Part shown: one piece after another, positions 60,801 through 64,000 of the stretch
Layout: every line of letters begins with the position of its first letter
How positions within the stretch are numbered: position 1 is the stretch's first letter
NCBI GenBank assembly: GCA_013398615.1
Contig: VZSR01003806.1
Span: 15,956,681 to 16,020,680 of the forward strand
Source of the DNA: Brachypodius melanocephalos
Lineage: Eukaryota; Chordata; Aves; Passeriformes; Pycnonotidae
Length of the DNA: 64,000 nt
Direction: 5' to 3'
Notes under the pieces: generated by a model
What the model saw: the letters and a program-made list of their open reading frames with translations, nothing else
Databases searched by the model: none
Told to the model about the DNA's origin: nothing
Program-made: the position numbers and the translations under genes

Positions 60801-63459
60801 AGTGGTCAACAATTCTTAGCTTACAACAAATTAATGAATATTAACAAATAAGTGGCCTACACTTACTTTTAGGATCACACCCAAGCCTATTACCAGACCT
60901 TCCACAATGTACTGTTAAAGTATGCAGGTCTATCAATAAAAGTCAAGTGTTCAGTACACAATTCAAAAATAGCAGCAAATATGACCTCATGCTGTAAGAA
61001 CAGAATGTGCAAGGGCCTGAAAAGTTTTAATTCTAAATCAAAATGAGTTCTAGAAGGCAAAAGGTGAGAGCAAGTAATAGTTGAGTCATGCAAAGCAATA
61101 GTTAGTAAGAAACTCATATTTTAGTACATTACCAATAGATTTGTATTTTTATTGTATTATTTACTCCAAGACTTTTGATAATTCTTATTTGACACTGAAG
61201 TTGGGGAAAAGTTTTTGAAAGCCTGATGAAAGTGACATCAAACTTTATGACTGAATGAAGAAATAAAATACAGTGCCTACAAGTGTAGGACATTTAGATA
61301 ATGCAAGTACCTTAAGCTGGCTGTTAAATTCATCCATTTCAGCAAGTTTAGAAGAGGTTTCCTTCTCAAGGGCATCTAGCTGTTCTTTAAGTCTTTGGCA
61401 TATTTCTTCCTTTTCTTGGGACTTCTTGTGCAGTGAATTGACTCCTGTACCTGCATAAGGGAAGACAAGCAATTTTACAAGTGTTTCTGGGTTTGTTATT
61501 TTATTATTATATACCCAATCCAAACCTCCTTCCTCACAAAAATTCCTTGATTTACCTTTCTATTCATGTACAGCACAAGGAAGAAATATCCCCAACACTG
61601 AACTAAGGCACACAGGCATTCCATGCAATACATACAAAATAACTTGCAAGTTGGGTTTGTTCTTTTTTTAATATCAGAGCAATTAATGCCAAGTTTCTAT
61701 AGATAGAGACTTCCAGTGTAAGTTGAAGTAAAGAGCAATATAAACTTTCACATAAATGAACTCCCTCGAGTTTAGACTACCAAAAAAAAGGACAAATTAT
61801 AACAATATCTGTGAGCTACATAGTCTGAATAAAAAAAATTTAAGCAAAATCTGTACTTTCTTGCCAAAATGTGGTTGCCCCTTACTTGGAACATAAAGGA
61901 GATAATGGAATGCAGATGAGACAATGGCACTAACTGGGAAGATGGAGAAGTGTAGGTGTTATTAATACCTCTGTACCCTTTAGCCTTGATTACAAGGGAT
62001 GAGAAATCAGCAAGGCAATCAAGAACAGAAGTCATGTGGAGGCACTTACTCTCAGTGTTTTCAAGTTGAGCATTTTTTATCCTCTCATTTAACAACTGCT
62101 TTTCAGGAACCAAATAGATTAGTTTATTCTGATATTCCTGTAGATGTTAAAGATAACATAACAAATTTTTTATATTGTTTATGAATCTTTAAGTAAAACT
62201 GATTTTTCAAACATAGCTTCAACTCATGTTAATGAAACAGGGATGCAAGTTATCATTACTAGATAAAGAAAAAAATTACTTCTATACTCTTAGTAGAAAT
62301 AATATTACAACTGAAAGTTTTTGACCCGAAGCCATTAGCACACCTGGAAAAATATTTAACAAACATGCTAAAAAGTGTAAATATTATCACAACACCATTT
62401 AAGGTGATTGCCTCAAGCCTAACATAAAACAGTAACAACATGAAAAGAAGTTTCCCTGATGAACAGAAGCATCACAAAAATATGGCAGAGGATAATTTAT
62501 GGTAGCCAACTGATTAAAAATAATTAATGTCTTGTTACTCAGACAGAGAGGAAAAAAAAAGATAAAAGAGCAGCAAGGTAATTCAACATAAACACCAACT
62601 TGGTCTGAACACAGGACAACATTCCTCAAACAAATCTGAGTCTGAAGTCACAGAAGAATTCAAAATTAAAGAGAAGTTTCTATTATCAGTCCACAAAAGC
62701 ATAACTGAGGTTTTCACAACTGTTTAACTCTCAGCTCATTTTAGTACATATAATCATTTGTTTAACACCACACACAAAACTAAAAGCTTCTGCAATGCTG
62801 ACAGTCTTGCCTATTTCCTCTCTCCACTGCAATCCAACTGACTCCATATTCCTCCCTATGGGGATCCATTATCAACAGCATTAGGGAAACACAGAATATG
62901 GCAAAAGAAAACCATAAGCTTAACAAAGTTACATACCTCAAGCTGTTGCTGTAGTTGCTTGACTTCCATGATTCCTTGGTCGTATTTCCTATCCAAAGCC
63001 TCCAGCTCAGTTTTTCGCATTTGCTTTTTGCTACGAATATCCTGCAACCTGCCTGAGATCTGCTGATGTTTGCCAGTCTGGAAAGAAAGCAGAGACAGAG
63101 TACACCACATATGGCAAAAATCCCTTTGCTAAGCCTGTGGGTAGGTTAGTTCACAACCAGTTCTCTAAAACAATGCAAAACAGATGTTTTAGATTCCTTA
63201 TCCAAAACAGAGTGGAACTCCCAGTGCAGTGGGCTGTTAATGCAGGTATTAATATTAGTATAATTTATAATACTGTACTTCAGCATATGTGGTAAAATTC
63301 CTGTCTTACCAGGGCTTCTAATTCAAGATTAAGGCTCTTCTTTTTAGAGGTCAACTTGACAATTTCTTCTTGTTCCCTGTTACGCTGATTAAGAAGTTCT
63401 TGGCGACGAATTCTCTCCCACTCCAGTCGTCGCTGGCGCTCGAGCTCCTGCTTTGCTGC
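27730..63459 (-). CDS. ITSN2: Intersectin-2, long isoform, 3' part (27 exons)
   Basis: Minus strand. The 27 exons in the window total 3951 nt and 1316 aa plus stop, and phases close throughout. ITSN2 is a cytoplasmic scaffold of clathrin endocytosis and a Cdc42 guanine exchange factor. Order visible: coiled coil (exons at 63459 to 56868), five SH3 domains (55629-53579, 52751-52546, 51001-50835, 50315-49305, 48471-48280), Dbl-homology (35412 to 32526), PH (31668 to about 29696) and C2 (29539-27730). The DH signature is [12 protein letters not shown]. The C2 has [13 protein letters not shown] and FDRDQFSPD. Identity with ITSN2 rather than ITSN1 rests on stretches such as TTDSDPSQQWCADLQSLDTM. 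The protein is about 1.7 kaa in human, so roughly the first 380 residues, with both EH domains, lie past 64000. Confidence 0.97.
29006..29179 (-). CDS. ITSN2: ITSN2 exon, C2 domain
   Basis: Acceptor GTTCAG, donor [55 protein letters not shown]. Confidence 0.97.
29456..29539 (-). CDS. ITSN2: ITSN2 exon, start of C2 domain
   Basis: Acceptor TCCCAG, donor [26 protein letters not shown]. Confidence 0.96.
29696..29778 (-). CDS. ITSN2: ITSN2 exon, PH C-terminal helix
   Basis: Acceptor TTGCAG, donor GTACCC. TAWVQKIKAASEQYIETEKK, with the conserved PH tryptophan. Confidence 0.96.
30320..30441 (-). CDS. ITSN2: ITSN2 exon, PH domain
   Basis: Acceptor TTTCAG, donor [38 protein letters not shown]. Confidence 0.96.
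30774..30873. other. Assembly gap (100 N)
   Basis: Exactly 100 N in the intron between the two PH exons. No coding phase is lost across it. Confidence 0.95.
31456..31668 (-). CDS. ITSN2: ITSN2 exon, PH domain
   Basis: Acceptor TCCCAG, donor GTGAGT. GPRKLLHSGKLYKAKSSKEL, YGFLFNDFLLLTYMVKQF. Confidence 0.96.
32526..32693 (-). CDS. ITSN2: ITSN2 exon, end of DH and DH-PH linker
   Basis: Acceptor CTCCAG, donor [41 protein letters not shown]. Confidence 0.96.
32848..32946 (-). CDS. ITSN2: ITSN2 exon, DH catalytic CR3
   Basis: Acceptor CTACAG, donor [26 protein letters not shown] with LLIK, the signature helix that contacts the GTPase. Confidence 0.97.
33519..33702 (-). CDS. ITSN2: ITSN2 exon, DH domain
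   Basis: Acceptor CCGCAG, donor [46 protein letters not shown]. Confidence 0.96.
34326..34432 (-). CDS. ITSN2: ITSN2 exon, DH domain
   Basis: Acceptor CTGTAG, donor GTGAGT. MADSGCLTEGEMGLIFVNWK, ELIMSNTKLLK. Confidence 0.95.
35291..35412 (-). CDS. ITSN2: ITSN2 exon, start of DH domain
   Basis: Acceptor CGTAG, donor GTGAGA. CADLQSLDTMQPMERKRQGY, then the DH CR1 region HELIQTEERYMDDLQLVVE. Confidence 0.96.
35758..35815 (+). repeat. CR1 LINE 3' tail
   Basis: GACTTGATGATCTTAAAGGT, CTTTTCCAACCTGAATGATT and the repeated ATTCTATG end. Confidence 0.8.
36010..36098. repeat. T/G homopolymer block
   Basis: Alternating T runs and a G run of 17-18 (about 36050-36066). Difficult to assemble; run lengths are unreliable. 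Confidence 0.9.
39020..39243 (+). repeat. CR1 LINE 3' fragment
   Basis: TTCTTCATGGAAAGGGTTAT, GGAACAGGCTGCCCAGGGAA, ATTGGACTTGATCATTTAAA, AGGTCTTTGCCAACCTTAAT. Confidence 0.88.
48280..48471 (-). CDS. ITSN2: ITSN2 exon, SH3E
   Basis: Acceptor TTCACAG, donor [46 protein letters not shown]. It is followed by the largest intron of the window, and read-through would give a short isoform. Confidence 0.96.
49281..49301. repeat. Poly(T) run
   Basis: About 20 T bases, directly after the donor of the ITSN2 SH3D second exon. Confidence 0.9.
49305..49401 (-). CDS. ITSN2: ITSN2 exon, SH3D second part
   Basis: Acceptor TTACAG; the donor GTGAAA is followed by a 20-base A run on the coding strand. [20 protein letters not shown]. 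Confidence 0.94.
50194..50315 (-). CDS. ITSN2: ITSN2 exon, SH3D first part
   Basis: Acceptor TTCCAG, donor GTAGTG. TTAYAASGTEQLSLAPGQLI and ASGWWQGELQ. Confidence 0.95.
50502..50547 (-). CDS. ITSN2: ITSN2 exon, SH3C-SH3D linker (46 nt)
   Basis: Acceptor TGTAG, donor GTAAGT. Encodes ASSYAGKTGTINKKP. Too short to be found by open-frame length alone; it keeps phase between its neighbours. Confidence 0.92.
50835..51001 (-). CDS. ITSN2: ITSN2 exon, SH3C
   Basis: Acceptor GCACAG, donor GTGAGT. ALYPYSSSEPGDLTFMEGEE, GEWWTGSIEKRTGIFPSNYV. Confidence 0.96.
51660..51724 (-). CDS. ITSN2: ITSN2 exon, SH3B-SH3C linker
   Basis: Acceptor CTGCAG, donor GTAAGA. Small 65-nt exon, PEAIYAAVNKRPNTQSYPAG. Confidence 0.93.
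52546..52751 (-). CDS. ITSN2: ITSN2 exon, SH3B
   Basis: Acceptor TTACAG, donor GTAAGT. One whole SH3 domain: [39 protein letters not shown]. Confidence 0.96.
53170..53314 (-). CDS. ITSN2: ITSN2 exon, SH3A-SH3B linker
   Basis: Acceptor TTGCAG, donor GTACCT. Low-complexity linker including FTRTVSPGSVSPIHGQ. Confidence 0.94.
53579..53751 (-). CDS. ITSN2: ITSN2 exon, SH3A second half and linker
   Basis: Acceptor CCACAG, donor GTGAGT. GWLYGSFQGHFGWFPCNYVE completes SH3A; a Ser/Pro/Thr-rich linker follows. Confidence 0.95.
54904..55045 (-). repeat. CR1 LINE 3' fragment
   Basis: Reverse orientation: AATCACAGATTCATAGGATG, GGAATCTTAAAGATGACCTG, CTTCCACTAGACCAGGTTGC. Confidence 0.88.
55508..55629 (-). 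CDS. ITSN2: ITSN2 exon, SH3A first half
   Basis: Acceptor TTCCAG, donor GTAAGA. Encodes the ALYPFEARNHDEMSF motif with the acidic RT loop and GDVIQ. Confidence 0.95.
55852..55945 (-). repeat. CR1 LINE 3' fragment
   Basis: Reverse orientation: GGAAGGGACCTTGAAGGTCA, TCTAGTTCCAACCCCCTGCC, ATGGGCAGAGACA. Confidence 0.9.
56868..57313 (-). CDS. ITSN2: ITSN2 exon, long charged helix before SH3A
   Basis: Acceptor TTCCAG, donor GTAATC. At 446 nt this is the largest ITSN2 exon here. It is almost entirely Glu/Lys/Arg/Gln (for example EEQRQRQLEEDKRKQEQIAK) and ends FADLLKPTEGKSLKPPWKNE, the linker to SH3A. Long antisense open frames over it are compositional shadows. Confidence 0.94.
58449..58585 (-). 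CDS. ITSN2: ITSN2 exon, coiled coil
   Basis: Acceptor CTCTAG, donor GTAACC. Starts DLRESYSTQQLALEQLHRIK; phase 2 exit. Confidence 0.95.
58586..61310 (-). other. ITSN2: ITSN2 intron
   Basis: 2.7 kb with no further exon or gene seen. A T22 run lies at about 60599-60620. Confidence 0.75.
61311..61450 (-). CDS. ITSN2: ITSN2 exon, coiled coil
   Basis: Acceptor ATGCAG, donor GTACTT. Includes QRLKEQLDALEKETSSKLAE; phase 0 exit. Confidence 0.95.
62050..62137 (-). CDS. ITSN2: ITSN2 exon, coiled coil
   Basis: Acceptor CTACAG, donor GTAAGT. EYQNKLIYLVPEKQLLNERI; phase 1 exit. Confidence 0.95.
62937..63077 (-). CDS. ITSN2: ITSN2 exon, coiled coil
   Basis: Acceptor TTCCAG, donor GTATGT. 47 codons including QISGRLQDIRSKKQMRKTEL. 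Confidence 0.95.
63310..63459 (-). CDS. ITSN2: ITSN2 exon, coiled coil
   Basis: Acceptor CCTAG, donor GTAAGA. 50 codons, phase 0, including ERQRRLEWERIRRQELLNQR, a charged helix of the KLERQ region. Confidence 0.95.
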
Positions 63460-64000
63460 CTAGGAAAAGTTACATTACCTTAAATTACAGTGGAGATGTA
63501 GAACTAAGAGACCTTGATTTAATATAATGTGCTCTATTTCCAAACAGCACAACAGCAACACAACATAATGTCTTCTCTAAAGTGCTCTTATACACTTCAG
63601 CATCAAAGAATGCAGGAAGTGATCCTACAAGATTCTTCATGCTACACTCCTAATAATTCAGAAAGCCTCTTCAGCTTAGAATATTGCCCATAAAACAGCA
63701 CATGGACAGATACTGCTCGTAACCTCCTCTGAGTATTTCACAGAACTACACAAAATATGGAAGTGTGATGCAAGCACTGAGACACCAAGTAGAGGCAATT
63801 TTGTCTCAAGTTTGGCTGTCAAAATATTATCAATTAGTAATTCAGTGGAGTCTTGTTTGGAATACAAATTTTTGCAAAAATGCAAGAAATATGCCCAAGA
63901 AAATCTCATCTGTCCTATGAAGTATCTGAAAATCTTTAACCTACACCAACAGTTTTAACAGACAGAAATGGTGTTCTCTCTCCAAGACAATCGGCCATCA
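63460..64000 (-). other. ITSN2: ITSN2 intron, runs off the window
   Basis: No exon recognised. Upstream ITSN2 exons, including the EH domains, lie beyond the right edge. Confidence 0.8.

Overview
This is vertebrate nuclear DNA, almost certainly from a bird and probably a songbird. Genes are split by GT-AG introns. Many truncated CR1 LINE 3' ends are scattered over both strands, and one tRNA-derived SINE carries a CR1-like tail, an architecture known from passerines. A degraded LTR retroelement and GC-rich CpG promoters are also present. The gene order matches the region of human chromosome 2p23.3 around SF3B6, TP53I3, FAM228A and ITSN2. Three N runs of exactly 100 bases (620-719, 12557-12656, 30774-30873) look like assembly gaps of unknown size.

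Layout, left to right. 1-619: a possible broken minus-strand coding fragment beside gap 1. 1029-4055 (minus): complete SF3B6, four coding exons, 125 aa. 4056-4594: the GC-rich SF3B6 promoter, which also holds the TP53I3 3' end. 4595-9073 (minus): complete TP53I3, five coding exons, 340 aa, with one GC-AG intron. 10.2-10.75 kb: a GC-rich patch that may hold the TP53I3 promoter. 10.76-17 kb: gene-poor, with a gapped CR1 and an LTR retroelement remnant with a broken gag-like reading frame. 17.0-17.85 kb: a CpG island with a (CTCGG)n repeat, an X-box-like site and a short minisatellite, probably the FAM228A promoter. 20249 to about 25834 (plus): an FAM228A-like gene. 27730-63459 (minus): the 3' three-quarters of ITSN2, with 27 exons encoding 1316 aa plus stop. 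The N-terminal EH-domain exons lie beyond the right edge.

The genes do not form an operon-like unit. SF3B6 is a core U2 snRNP splicing factor, TP53I3 a p53-linked quinone reductase, FAM228A an uncharacterised protein, and ITSN2 an endocytic scaffold and Cdc42 exchange factor. FAM228A and ITSN2 converge, with candidate poly(A) signals about 0.47 kb apart. Exon boundaries were read by hand from splice sites and reading phase. Phases close without a frame error across SF3B6, TP53I3 and the ITSN2 portion, so those models are firm. The FAM228A 3' end and all non-coding first exons are uncertain. I found no convincing new biological system. The most unusual items are the SINE, the GC-AG intron, the retroelement, the possible X-box promoter and the shortened FAM228A.
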